Shown here piece after piece: positions 33,430 through 41,830 of a stretch of 55,164 nt of DNA. The stretch covers positions 1 to 55,164 of the forward strand of contig JANWWK010000028.1 in the NCBI GenBank assembly GCA_025056175.1, in the 5' to 3' direction. Position numbers and translations under genes: made by a program. Positions within the stretch are counted from its first letter, which is position 1. Each line of letters opens with the position of its first letter. Under the pieces are notes generated by a model. That model was not told the origin of the DNA and ran no database searches. It worked only from the letters and a program-made list of their open reading frames with translations. The DNA comes from Anaerolineales bacterium (lineage in GTDB: Bacteria > Chloroflexota > Anaerolineae > Anaerolineales > Villigracilaceae).

Positions 33430-33945
33430 CTACGGAATGCTGAATGTCACCTGCTCCGGGTTGACAATAGCCAGCGGGACGCGCAGGGCCGGCATTTGGG
33501 GGACAACCGGGTTGGTGATTTCCAGGTCGTACAAAGACATCCAGGGAATTTTGGACAGTTCCAGGCTTGGCCCAATGCCGCTCTGGGCTGATACGCGAAT
33601 GACTCCTTTGAATTGAAACGTACCAACCCCGGTCAGGATGGGCAGCATTGCGCGGTTGGCTTCCTGCGGGTCGTAATCCACGCCATCGCTGGCAGGCGGA
33701 ACCAGGTGAAACGCTATCACCATCGGCAGTGGAATGAACACCTCGCTATGATTGGCCGATTTGACCGCCCCGCTGAATTGTACGGAATTGGCGCGCAACA
33801 GGTGGATATAGCGTGGGGCGCCCTGCGTGCGCAGCCAGGTGCTGACACGCACGTTTTGTTTGGTAATCACTTCTCCGCGAAAGACGCTCTCGCGGGTATA
33901 GACCATGACGGGGGTCAGTTTTTCATCGGCGTTGGGCGTGTACAT
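33430..33945 (-). CDS. Uncharacterised protein
   Basis: This 171-residue protein starts MYTPNADEKLTPVMVYTRES after a perfect AGGAGG Shine-Dalgarno and reads FRGEVITKQNVRVSTWLRT, then YIHLLRANSVQFSG. It looks beta-rich and soluble, without signal peptide, membrane helix or known catalytic motif. I do not recognise it with certainty; the 'RGEVVTKQNVRVSxWLRTQ' text resembles a small uncharacterised family (possibly DUF6812). It ends four bases from the convergent FHA regulator and follows the MalY/PatB gene by 105 bases. Confidence 0.6.
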   Translation of the reverse strand: MYTPNADEKLTPVMVYTRESVFRGEVITKQNVRVSTWLRTQGAPRYIHLLRANSVQFSGAVKSANHSEVFIPLPMVIAFHLVPPASDGVDYDPQEANRAMLPILTGVGTFQFKGVIRVSAQSGIGPSLELSKIPWMSLYDLEITNPVVPQMPALRVPLAIVNPEQVTFSIP

Positions 33946-34050
33946 GGCAGCCTCCTGAAAGATTGCGCGAAATGAATGCTTTTATGATAGCATTTTTGCG
34001 CTCAGATAGCGATGTTGCATCGGGATTGTGTGACAAAATCAGGAAAGATG

Positions 34051-35232
34051 TCACCCCAGCGCCGCTTTCATGCGCTCCAATGCCTGCTGTAACGTACTGC
34101 GTGGGCAGCCAAAGTTCAGCCGAACGAAGTGTTTTCCGCCCCGTCCAAAGGCAGCCCCATCGTTAAGTGCCACGCGCGCCCGTTTTAGAAAAAATTCGTA
34201 CGGAGTGGTGCGGATTTTTCCGCTCTCTACCAGGCCGCTGCAATCGAGCCAGGCCAGGTAAGTGGCTTCGGGGCAGGTCACACGGATGCCGGGTAGTTCG
34301 GTGCGGATAAATTCTACGACCAAATCGCGGTTGGCTTTCAGGTAGGCACGCAGTTCCATCAACCACTCATCGCAGGCGCCCGAAAAGGCCGCCTGTGCTG
34401 CCACATATCCCAGACTGTTGACATGCAGGGTCAGGCGCTCGACCTGTTCCTTATACCGCTCGCGCAATTCCCGGTTTGGGATAATGGCGAACCCACAGAA
34501 CAGGCCGGCAATGTTGAACGTTTTTGAGGGCGCCACCAGCGTAATACTGTTTTGTTCGATTTCAGATGAAAGCGAAGCGATGGGGATGTGTTTGCGTTCT
34601 CCGAGAATCAGCTCGCTGTGAATTTCATCTGAGACGATGACCGTTCCGTGCTTCAGGCAGGTCTCGGCCATGCGGGAGAGTTCTTCAGCCGTGTACATTT
34701 GCCCGGTGGGGTTGTGCGGGTTGCAGAGCAGGAACATCCTGGTTCGACTGCCGCCGCTGTGAAAGGCTTGCTCGAAGGACTCCCAGTCAATCTGGTAGTA
34801 CAACAGGGAGTCTTGCGCCACTTTGACGACTTCCGCTTCCTGTCGGATGACCCCCTGATGCTTTTGAATGTCGTTGAAGGGCATGTAGACGGGGGGCTGA
34901 ATCAGATACCCATCGCCCGGACGGCACAGCGTTTGGGCGGCAGCGTAGAACCCGCTGACCAGCCCGGTGATGGCAATCACGCTCTGGGGCGTCACGTTCC
35001 AATTGTATAGCGCCTTCATTCGGTGGGCGACGGTCTCACGCAACGCTTTGCCTGGGACATCGTAACCCAGAATGCCGTGTTCGATGGCTTTTTGTAAGGC
35101 AGAGAGGATAGGGGGCGGGGCGGCAAAGTCCATATCGGCTACCCACAGGGGCAAAACATCGTCGGGGTAGGCCGTCCATTTGATACTGTTGGTGTTGCGG
35201 CGTTCGATGATGTGGTCAAAGTTGTAAGGCAT
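34051..35232 (-). CDS. MalY/PatB-type PLP-dependent aminotransferase / C-S lyase
   Basis: This 393-residue fold-type I PLP enzyme begins MPYNFDHIIERRNTNSIKWT, the typical start of the MalY/PatB group, with LPLWVADMDF following. PLP contacts include NPHNPTGQMY, SDEIHSEL and the Schiff-base lysine in APSKTFNIAG; FGRGGKHFVRLNFGCPR is the C-terminal Arg motif. Expected activity is cystathionine or cysteine-S-conjugate beta-lyase. I chose the ATG at 35232; longer frames add non-homologous sequence. It is the last gene of a six-gene operon, eight bases after the hydrolase. Confidence 0.9.
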   Translation of the reverse strand: MPYNFDHIIERRNTNSIKWTAYPDDVLPLWVADMDFAAPPPILSALQKAIEHGILGYDVPGKALRETVAHRMKALYNWNVTPQSVIAITGLVSGFYAAAQTLCRPGDGYLIQPPVYMPFNDIQKHQGVIRQEAEVVKVAQDSLLYYQIDWESFEQAFHSGGSRTRMFLLCNPHNPTGQMYTAEELSRMAETCLKHGTVIVSDEIHSELILGERKHIPIASLSSEIEQNSITLVAPSKTFNIAGLFCGFAIIPNRELRERYKEQVERLTLHVNSLGYVAAQAAFSGACDEWLMELRAYLKANRDLVVEFIRTELPGIRVTCPEATYLAWLDCSGLVESGKIRTTPYEFFLKRARVALNDGAAFGRGGKHFVRLNFGCPRSTLQQALERMKAALG

Positions 35233-35240
35233 ACGAGGCT

Positions 35241-36137
35241 CTATTTCAGATAGGTGTTGAAGAAGTCCACCAGCGCCTGCCCATATTCCACCGGATGGGT
35301 GTAGGGTCCGGCGCAATGGCCTGAATCCGGCAGGTTGAAGTGAAGTTTCGGGCCGCTTGCCGTCTCATAATATCCTTGAATGCGGTCTCGTTCGGCGCCG
35401 CGTCCGGTCGAAAGAAACAAAATCGGACGCGGTGAAACCGCACGAATGGCTTCCAGCGTACTGATGGGGGCATAGGTGTTGGCCTTCCAGGCGACAATGT
35501 GGAAATACGCCGTAAAGGTGAGCGCGTAAAACGGGTCGGCGCGGAAATCCGGTTTGTTCTCTTCCCAGCTGAGCGGGCTGGGGGCATCTGCCGCTACTGC
35601 GCCGATTTGTGGCGTAAGAGCTGCTCCACCCAGGGCAATGGCGCCGCCCGAAGAACAACCGGCAATGCCGATACGTGCATCGGGTTGGCGCGAAATGACA
35701 AACCTGGTCGCTTCCTGCACATCGGGAATGTCCAACCACCCCAGCGAACGAAGGTTGCCCTCGCTTTCCCCGCTGGCGCGCTGGTCATACATCAGGATAC
35801 CGTACCCGTTTCGGTAGAGTGCTTCTGCAGGGCGCATGACCGCCATGCGGTCGCCGTAGTATGGATGAATCAGCAGGATGACCGCTCCGTTGCGAGGAGG
35901 AATGTACCAGCCGCGCAGGGTCAGACCATCGGCGGTGCGGAAACTTATCTTCTCGAACGCTGCCCCGAAACGGGTTGGCGAATCGCAACATATCGGATGC
36001 TGTAAAGGAATGGTGACTGCCGTTACCAGCCCGGCTACGCTGAAAAGCCACACGCCAATCGGTGTGAGCAAGACCAGAAAGAGCAAAAGGCGCAAGTAGT
36101 AAATCGGCCCGGGGCGTTTTGTCGCGTTGGGAGTCAT
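35241..36137 (-). CDS. Membrane-anchored alpha/beta hydrolase
   Basis: This 298-residue protein has an N-terminal membrane helix (about residues 13-39) and an alpha/beta hydrolase domain facing, most likely, outside. The oxyanion strand is LLIHPYYGDRMA, the nucleophile Ser lies in AGCSSGGAIAL, and the final His is in DSGHCAGPY. MYDQRASGESEG is also typical. Substrate unknown; esterase or peptidase are both possible. Its ATG overlaps the stop of the RpiB-like gene by four bases (ATGA). Confidence 0.85.
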   Translation of the reverse strand: MTPNATKRPGPIYYLRLLLFLVLLTPIGVWLFSVAGLVTAVTIPLQHPICCDSPTRFGAAFEKISFRTADGLTLRGWYIPPRNGAVILLIHPYYGDRMAVMRPAEALYRNGYGILMYDQRASGESEGNLRSLGWLDIPDVQEATRFVISRQPDARIGIAGCSSGGAIALGGAALTPQIGAVAADAPSPLSWEENKPDFRADPFYALTFTAYFHIVAWKANTYAPISTLEAIRAVSPRPILFLSTGRGAERDRIQGYYETASGPKLHFNLPDSGHCAGPYTHPVEYGQALVDFFNTYLK

Positions 36138-36574
36138 GCGCGGTCGAGTTCGTCTATCAGTTGCAGGCAGGCATCATCGGTTGGGTTAGGCTGATACGAG
36201 GTCGCAAACCACGAGTCTAGAATCTCTTTTGCCAGCGCATCGGTGGTCAGGCGCATGGAGAGACACAGGACGTTCGCGTTGTTCCACAGGCGTGCGCCGC
36301 GCGCGGTTTCAGCGTCGGTACACAGGGCGGCACGGATGCCGCGCACTTTATTGGCAGCTATACTCACACCTGTCCCTGTCCAGCACAGCAGAATGCCTTC
36401 GTCGGCTTCTCCGGCGGCTACTTGCTCGGCCACCTGACGCGCTACGTGTGGCCAGGGGCTGGTCTGCTCTGCGAGAGGGCCAAACCAGAGAACGTGATGG
36501 CCGTGTTCAGACAGGTATCGCTGGATGGTTTCAACGACCGGCAGGCGCTCATCGGCGCCGAGGGCAATTTTCAT
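36134..36574 (-). CDS. RpiB/LacAB family sugar-phosphate isomerase-like protein
   Basis: This 146-residue protein has the RpiB fold text: MKIALGADERLPVVETIQ, then GILLCWTGTGVSIAANKVRG, where the catalytic-base Cys is kept. Two residues important in E. coli RpiB differ: the His of the GCDH start is Glu here, and the ring-opening His is Trp (ARLWNNANVL). It therefore belongs to a variant branch of the family and should not be assumed to be ribose-5-phosphate isomerase. ATG at 36574 overlaps the upstream O-methyltransferase stop by four bases. Confidence 0.82.
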   Translation of the reverse strand: MKIALGADERLPVVETIQRYLSEHGHHVLWFGPLAEQTSPWPHVARQVAEQVAAGEADEGILLCWTGTGVSIAANKVRGIRAALCTDAETARGARLWNNANVLCLSMRLTTDALAKEILDSWFATSYQPNPTDDACLQLIDELDRA

Positions 36575-37224
36575 GCTGCTTCTCCTTTTTTGTATGCCAG
36601 AATGACCCCATCCCGCAAGGGCAGCAGGCTGACAACCCAATCGGGGTCAGTGGTGATGGCCTGTGTAAAGCGGCGGACGCCTTCGGTGGCGGGAGTGTGG
36701 TCGGCAGGGTCGAAGATACGGGCGTGCCAGAGCATATTGTCAATGATGAGCACACCACCCGGACGCAGTTTCTCTTTGATAAGCGGTAGAGAGTCGGGAT
36801 AGGCTTCTTTGTCAATATCGTTGAAAATGATGTCGAACAGGCCAGGCGTCTCACGCAGGGTTTGAACTGCCTCCGCGTTGTGGAAATGCACCAGGCTCGT
36901 ATAGCCTAAACGGGACAGGTATTCTTGCGCCTGGTGCGAAAGGGCGTCATCCCACACAGTGTGATGTACCACGCCGCCGCCGTTTTCCTGCACAGCCCGG
37001 GCGAACCAGGCAGTAGAGTAACCAAAGCCAGAGCCGAGTTCAAAAACACTGCGTGCGCCCATCAGGCGCGCTACCTGGTAGCAAAATTGTCCCACCACTG
37101 GCCCGATGATGGGAAAATCGTGTGCGGCGGCGTAGGCTTCCATGTCGCGCAACACGTCGGGGCGCGGCGGAACGAGAGAGGCGAGATACTCCTGAATGGT
37201 AGTGTAATCGAAGGGGTCGCTCAT
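36571..37224 (-). CDS. SAM-dependent O-methyltransferase (COMT-like)
   Basis: This 217-residue protein is a class I methyltransferase of the O-methyltransferase 3 group. SAM motif I is FELGSGFGYSTAWFA; the metal-site stretch FDIIFNDIDKEAYPD and VLIIDNMLWHARIF follow, as in bacterial cation-dependent catechol/caffeoyl methyltransferases. I chose ATG 37224, seven bases after GGAGAA; an ATG four codons earlier is possible. Substrate unknown. It overlaps the next gene by four bases. Confidence 0.88.
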   Translation of the reverse strand: MSDPFDYTTIQEYLASLVPPRPDVLRDMEAYAAAHDFPIIGPVVGQFCYQVARLMGARSVFELGSGFGYSTAWFARAVQENGGGVVHHTVWDDALSHQAQEYLSRLGYTSLVHFHNAEAVQTLRETPGLFDIIFNDIDKEAYPDSLPLIKEKLRPGGVLIIDNMLWHARIFDPADHTPATEGVRRFTQAITTDPDWVVSLLPLRDGVILAYKKGEAA

Positions 37225-37253
37225 GAGATTCTCCATGAATCGGGCTAACGTTT

Positions 37254-37946
37254 TCACTTCACGGCTTCGAGCGCAGCGGGGAGAATGCGCTCTACCCATC
37301 CGGCATACATTTTGCCGGAGGGATGCAAACCATCGGAGGCGAGCAGCGTGCGGTCGGAGAGCGCCGTGCGCGAATAGGGAGTGATGTCCACATATATACA
37401 TCCGGCGCTTTCGGCCTCTTCGCGGTTGACCTGGTTGAAGGCATCGATTTCTGCAGAGATGCGTTCACTGCCGCGCCCCGCTGCAAATGGGGTGACGCCC
37501 CAATCGGGAATCGAGACAACGATGACGTGTTTGGGTTCGTTGCCGGCATATTCAATTGCCTTTTCAACCAAAAAGCGGAATTGTTCACGGTACTCCTGGA
37601 GCGGACGCCCGCGGTACTGGTTATTGACCCCTATCAGCAGCGAAACCAGGTCATACGGCGGGGTTACGCCGGTTTGTTCGATGCCTTCCCAGAGTTCATC
37701 GGTTGTCCAGCCTGTGCGGGCAATGACGGTGAGTTCGACCTGATACCCGGATTCCTGGAGTTTTGCGCGTAGTTGAACCGGCCAGCGCTCGTTTTCTGGC
37801 ACACTTTCCCCAATTGTGTACGAATCACCCAGTGCCAGGTAACGGATGGTTAGTGTGACGGGCGGAGGGGCGCTTGTTGGGGTTGTGCAGGCCACGAGCA
37901 GGAACGCGGTGAAGAGGATGGTGATTAACAGGGGGAAAATGTGCAT
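37254..37946 (-). CDS. SGNH/GDSL-family lipoprotein hydrolase
   Basis: This 230-residue protein has a lipoprotein signal peptide (MHIFPLLITILFTAFLLVAC), with the lipid-bearing Cys at residue 20, so it is anchored outside the membrane. The SGNH blocks are intact: LALGDSYTIGES with the Ser, LIGVNN with the Asn, and SDGLHPSG with the Asp-His pair. Esterase on acetyl or acyl groups is the likely activity. Starts at ATG 37946, 13 bases after the HDAC-like gene. Confidence 0.9.
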   Translation of the reverse strand: MHIFPLLITILFTAFLLVACTTPTSAPPPVTLTIRYLALGDSYTIGESVPENERWPVQLRAKLQESGYQVELTVIARTGWTTDELWEGIEQTGVTPPYDLVSLLIGVNNQYRGRPLQEYREQFRFLVEKAIEYAGNEPKHVIVVSIPDWGVTPFAAGRGSERISAEIDAFNQVNREEAESAGCIYVDITPYSRTALSDRTLLASDGLHPSGKMYAGWVERILPAALEAVK

Positions 37947-37959
37947 AGTATTTACGGTA

Positions 37960-38979
37960 TTAGGAACGCCCCGTTTCGAAACCATGCCATCGAAGCGCGC
38001 GCAGGAGACGGGATTCGATGTCTGGTTCGCGGTATGGGCAGGCATCCTGAATTTCGGGCGCGGGTGTACCTGTGAGTGCGGCAAAACCGGCGCGGATGCC
38101 GTTTGCCACGTTTTCCGCCTGGTAGCCGCCTTCGAGCAGGAAGACGATTTTTCCGCCGCAGCATTCTTCGGCCAATTCGACCAGTCCTTGCGAGAGCAAC
38201 GTGAAGCCTGCCGTCGAGAGCCCCAGCGATGCCAGCGGGTCGCGCCAGTGGGCATCGTAACCGGCAGAAATCAGCAGCAAGCCGGGGCGGAAGGCGCGTA
38301 GGAAAGGGGCAATCAGCCGTTGTAGAATTTGTCGGAAGCCTTCGTTTCCTGTGTGAGCGGGCAAAGGAAGATTGACGATGCGCCCGCGCTGGTCGGGACT
38401 ATCGGCGTCTTCCAACCAGCCTGTGCCAGGATAAATTCCCTCCTGATGCGTGGAGAGATAGGCACAACGGGGGTCATTCAGGAAGGCGGCCTGCGTGCCG
38501 TTGCCGTGATGCACATCGAAATCAATCACGGCGATGCGCTCTACTCCGTATGCCAGCGCTTCGCGGGCGGCAATAGCGGCATTGTTGAACAGGCAAAAAC
38601 CCATTGCCCGGCGTGGTTCAGCGTGATGTCCCGGTGGGCGGGCAATGCTGAAGCCGTTGCGGGCTTCTCCTTGCAATACAGCGCGTGTTACACCCAACGC
38701 GGCTCCGGCAGCGCGGAGCGCATCTGTGAAGGAAGTGGGTGTAACGTAGGTGGGGGCGTAGTCAATCAGGCCTGGCCCTTGCAGACAGGCGGCTTCTAAT
38801 TGCTCGATCAGATGCGGAGTGTGGACGCGCGCCACCTGTTCCAACCGGGCGGGAACGGTGGCAAGCCGCTCAATGCCGGGAATCTCTTCCAGCCGCAGGG
38901 CGCTCAGCCGCTCTGGTCGTTCCGGGTGGTCAGGGAAACGATGCTCTGGTGAGGGGACATGCGCATAAATGGTCGTCAT
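37960..38979 (-). CDS. Histone deacetylase family amidohydrolase
   Basis: This 339-residue enzyme belongs to the bacterial HDAC-like group (acetylpolyamine amidohydrolase / HDAH). Visible are RPPGHHAEP with the catalytic His pair, zinc ligands in DFDVHHGNGTQ and SAGYDAHWRDP, and the transition-state Tyr in LEGGYQ. Likely substrates are acetylated polyamines or acetyl-lysine. It is the first gene of a six-gene minus-strand operon. The ATG at 38979 lies six bases after a -10 (TAAAAT) with no Shine-Dalgarno, so the mRNA is probably leaderless. Confidence 0.93.
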   Translation of the reverse strand: MTTIYAHVPSPEHRFPDHPERPERLSALRLEEIPGIERLATVPARLEQVARVHTPHLIEQLEAACLQGPGLIDYAPTYVTPTSFTDALRAAGAALGVTRAVLQGEARNGFSIARPPGHHAEPRRAMGFCLFNNAAIAAREALAYGVERIAVIDFDVHHGNGTQAAFLNDPRCAYLSTHQEGIYPGTGWLEDADSPDQRGRIVNLPLPAHTGNEGFRQILQRLIAPFLRAFRPGLLLISAGYDAHWRDPLASLGLSTAGFTLLSQGLVELAEECCGGKIVFLLEGGYQAENVANGIRAGFAALTGTPAPEIQDACPYREPDIESRLLRALRWHGFETGRS

Positions 38980-38985
38980 GCAAGC

Positions 38986-38991
38986 ATTTTA
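38986..38991 (-). promoter_or_regulatory. -10 element of the HDAC operon, leaderless
   Basis: On the minus strand TAAAAT is six bases before the ATG at 38979. The position of the -35 (about 39009-39014) has no TTGACA-like hexamer but falls within a 15-bp inverted repeat, suggesting activator-dependent or repressible transcription. Confidence 0.55.
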
Positions 38992-39001
38992 ACCTTAACT
39001 G

Positions 39002-39036
39002 GACTATCCGGTATGCGTCTGGCATACCGGATAGTC
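39002..39036. repeat. Perfect 15-bp inverted repeat upstream of the HDAC operon
   Basis: GACTATCCGGTATGC (39002-39016) and GCATACCGGATAGTC (39022-39036) enclose GTCTG. No T run follows on either strand, so it is not a plain terminator. Its centre is about 40 bases upstream of the predicted start of the HDAC operon, where a regulator's operator would lie. Confidence 0.75.
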
Positions 39037-39099
39037 TGGAGGGGAGGGACACCACCGATTTTGCCGGCATGGGGGGGACATGTCGGAGCATTTCGGCGG

Positions 39100-39139
39100 C
39101 GACACCTGGATTTACCGGTAAAGAGGGGAGCAGGTGTCG
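39100..39139. repeat. Nested inverted repeats in the HDAC-NYN intergenic region
   Basis: CGACACCTG (39100-39108) and CAGGTGTCG (39131-39139) are complementary 9-bp arms. Between them lies a perfect 12-base palindrome, TTTACCGGTAAA (39111-39122). The flanking sequence is purine-rich, with GGGGGGG at 39072-39078. I find no gene in 38980-39263. The role is unknown. Confidence 0.65.
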
Positions 39140-39263
39140 TTACTGATAATATACACCGAATTTATCTAATTTGCATTAAAAAGCGGTAAGACCGATGGAG
39201 TTGGAGGGGGGAGATTTTTCCTATTTTTCGGGGGAGGGGAGAAAGATAACCGACGGCGCTTTC

Positions 39264-39743
39264 TCATCCGTTCCCTTTTCCACGCTCGCTGAATAGCCGC
39301 ATCCACTCTTCGAGTTCGCGCTCGTTCATGCGCGGCGTTTGGGCCTGGGGGGGCGGTCCAGCCCGCAGGGTTTCGATGACGGTTGCTGCAAACTCTTCGG
39401 AGGAGAGAATGGTTGCTCCTGCGGCGCGCGCTTCGGCCTGGACCTGTCGGTCGGAGGAGACCACACTCCAGTTGCGGGCGGCGCGCCCCAGTTTTTTGAG
39501 ACGCTGCCGGATGGCCTCATCTGCTATCAGTGGGCGGCGGATGAAATGGGCGGTGACCAGTCCCACTTTGCGCGATTCAGCCGCCCCGGGCGGGGCATTG
39601 TCGAAGTAGACTTCGATATTTCCCTTGCGCGAGAGACGGCAATATTCATTCAGACGCGCCAGGAGTTCGTCTTCGTCGTCCACTGCGTTGATGTCCAGTC
39701 CCAGTTTGGGAATCAGGTTATGGCCGTCAATCAGGAAAGGCAT
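39264..39743 (-). CDS. NYN (YacP-like) predicted ribonuclease
   Basis: This 159-residue protein starts MPFLIDGHNLIPKLGLDINA, the NYN-domain signature with the first acidic metal ligand, and continues VYFDNAPPG and WSVVSSDRQVQAEARA with the later acidic positions. The NYN/PIN fold suggests metal-dependent RNA cleavage, as for B. subtilis YacP/Rae1. I prefer ATG 39743, but a GTG at 39755 would overlap the stop of the upstream gene (GTGA) and couple translation. The acidic/basic C-terminal tail (ERELEEWMRLF) may bind the ribosome; that is inference. Confidence 0.85.
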   Translation of the reverse strand: MPFLIDGHNLIPKLGLDINAVDDEDELLARLNEYCRLSRKGNIEVYFDNAPPGAAESRKVGLVTAHFIRRPLIADEAIRQRLKKLGRAARNWSVVSSDRQVQAEARAAGATILSSEEFAATVIETLRAGPPPQAQTPRMNERELEEWMRLFSERGKGNG

Positions 39744-39751
39744 GAGAGTCT

Positions 39752-41830
39752 TCACCGGTCGTAACGTTTGCCGCCGTATTCGCCTTTGAGTGTGGTGCGG
39801 TTGTTGTTCCAGTTGTAACTGAAGTCGAGTTGACCGTTCTTGGTACCGCGAATTTGAACAGTGAGCCGGAACACATCCGTTTCAGGATTATAACCGCCTG
39901 TACCGGTCATCTCAAAGCCTTTGATGAATACACATTTGTTGAGCGTGTAGGCCACCCCGTCTTTCGACGGACCAAAAGCGAACGACCCTCCTTTCGGGCA
40001 GGCGAAGGCGCCCTCTTCATCATAATCGCTGTAATAATATTCGGGCATGCGGTTAATTTCGTCCATGATGGCGAGGAAAATGTCTTCTGGTTCAGAAAAG
40101 GCGCTCAGGGTTTCCGGCAGCAGCGGCACGAAGGGGTAAATAACGGGTGCGTCCCATTTGCAAACCGTTTCGCGCCTGGCGGGGAGTTTTCCTTCTACCA
40201 GAAAAGAGACTACGGCTTCATCGGGGCAGGCTTCGCCCCAGCCAAAGATGCCATGAACACCGCCTTCCACATAGAGGTGGTAGCCGTTTTCGAGCCGCTC
40301 GAAGACCGCTTTGCCTTCCTCGAAAGGTGTGGCCGGGTCAAGTGTGGCATTCAGCACCAGCACAGGCAGGCCGGGGGCGGTGAGCGGGGGGATTTGTGGT
40401 GGTTCCTGGGGCGCGGCAGGCCAAAACGCGCAGGTCAGACCGGTATAGACACTTCCATCCAGGCGCGGGACTGTGCCATTCGAGGCCTGGCCGGCTTCCA
40501 GGACTTTTTCGATGCGTTCTTCTGGTGTGCCACTGAAGTAGGCATTATCGGTGCAATGCACGGCGGTGAACATCGTATCGGAGAAGGTGGGGTCACCGAG
40601 GTATTCGCCGGTGGCAGGGTCTATGGTTGCCTGTATGTAAAGCAGGCGTGCCAGGGGGATGATGTCGCCTTTTTGGGCGGCAGCCAGCGCACGCAGAAAC
40701 AGGGAACGTCCACCCCGGGAGTACATCTGGTAAGCGGTGACGAATTCCAGCTGGTTGAACGTGAAGAGGCGCTTTACCTTCTTTCCGCTGGGCAGGGGAA
40801 ACTCGTAGGTCAGGGGTTTGCGGGAAATTCGACTGGCGAAGTCATCGTAAAACGCAAGTGCGCTTCCTTCAAATGCTTCACTGCAATTGAAATCTTCTTC
40901 GCAGGCTTCGAGTGTGGCAAGCAGCACTCGCTCAAAGGCTTTTTCTTGCGCCAGAGCGCTTTCTTCTCCGCTCAGTGTCAGGTCAATTGTCCCATCCAGA
41001 ATCAGGCCATGCAGCCGGTCGAGGTGCGCTGCGGCGTACGTCTGGGCAACGGCTGTGCCGTAACTGATGCCGTAGAGCCAGATTTTTTCATCGCCAATCG
41101 TGCGGCGGAAGGCCTCAATGTCTTTGGCTACCTGATTGGTGCCGTAAAAGGCCAGTTTTTCCGGCGCTATGCCGATTTCCTGGATGCATTCTTCGACGAA
41201 CCGGCGGGCATCTTCGACGGCTTGCTCTTGTTCGGCTATCGTTTCCAGTCCTTCTACGCCGCTGGTGTCGTAACTTTCCAGGAAGGACTCGCTATCGGCT
41301 GCATGCGTTCGGGGGCAATCGAGTGGACTGGAAAGTCCTACACCGCGCTGGTCAAAGTACACGATGTCGAAATGTTCCAGGATGCGTTCATCGAAGTAAT
41401 TCGGGTAGGCGGAACTGATGCCCTCTCCGCCCGGACCGCCGGGAAAGGCCTGCACGAACATGCCGTAGCGTTTCCCTTCGGCAGGTAGAATCCCGAACAC
41501 CACCTGTAGCGTTTCCTGGTTCGATGGGTTGAAGTGGTCGAGCGGCACGGTGATGGTAACACATGTGAGAACGGGTTGTTCTTCGCAGGGCTGTCCGCCG
41601 AGTTGCTTCAGAATGGGACGGATGTCTTCGAGAGTGGCAGGTGTGGGTGAAACGGTTGGGCTGGGGATGATTTCCGGCTGCGGTGTTGAAGTGGACGATT
41701 GCGATGTCGGTGAGGGCAGAACTGTTTCAGGAGTGGGGGTGGCCGGGGTCAACAGGCGGGTGACGTAATTACAGGCCAGCATGGAGAGGGTGAGCGCCAG
41801 CCAGGCGGGCAGCCATCGTTTTCGGTTCAT
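39752..41830 (-). CDS. Lipoprotein tripeptidyl aminopeptidase-like alpha/beta hydrolase
   Basis: This 692-residue protein has a lipoprotein signal (MNRKRWLPAWLALTLSMLAC) with the lipid Cys at residue 20, then a Ser/Thr/Pro-rich spacer of about 50 residues and a peptidase domain like Streptomyces SlpD/Tap. FVQAFPGGPGGEGISS is the oxyanion loop, GISYGTAVAQ holds the nucleophile, and LNATLDPATP and GGVHGIFG supply the Asp and His in the TAP-like C-terminal domain. It should release short peptides at the cell surface. An extra domain of about 110 residues at the end has no known family to my eye. ATG 41830 follows GGGAGAAACC. Confidence 0.88.
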   Translation of the reverse strand: MNRKRWLPAWLALTLSMLACNYVTRLLTPATPTPETVLPSPTSQSSTSTPQPEIIPSPTVSPTPATLEDIRPILKQLGGQPCEEQPVLTCVTITVPLDHFNPSNQETLQVVFGILPAEGKRYGMFVQAFPGGPGGEGISSAYPNYFDERILEHFDIVYFDQRGVGLSSPLDCPRTHAADSESFLESYDTSGVEGLETIAEQEQAVEDARRFVEECIQEIGIAPEKLAFYGTNQVAKDIEAFRRTIGDEKIWLYGISYGTAVAQTYAAAHLDRLHGLILDGTIDLTLSGEESALAQEKAFERVLLATLEACEEDFNCSEAFEGSALAFYDDFASRISRKPLTYEFPLPSGKKVKRLFTFNQLEFVTAYQMYSRGGRSLFLRALAAAQKGDIIPLARLLYIQATIDPATGEYLGDPTFSDTMFTAVHCTDNAYFSGTPEERIEKVLEAGQASNGTVPRLDGSVYTGLTCAFWPAAPQEPPQIPPLTAPGLPVLVLNATLDPATPFEEGKAVFERLENGYHLYVEGGVHGIFGWGEACPDEAVVSFLVEGKLPARRETVCKWDAPVIYPFVPLLPETLSAFSEPEDIFLAIMDEINRMPEYYYSDYDEEGAFACPKGGSFAFGPSKDGVAYTLNKCVFIKGFEMTGTGGYNPETDVFRLTVQIRGTKNGQLDFSYNWNNNRTTLKGEYGGKRYDR

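Noticed and set aside
39830-41488. Long plus-strand open frame of 552 codons
   Set aside because: It lies antisense to the lipoprotein peptidase, which has a signal peptide, a full catalytic triad and a good Shine-Dalgarno. The plus-strand translation has no family text and arises from codon bias.
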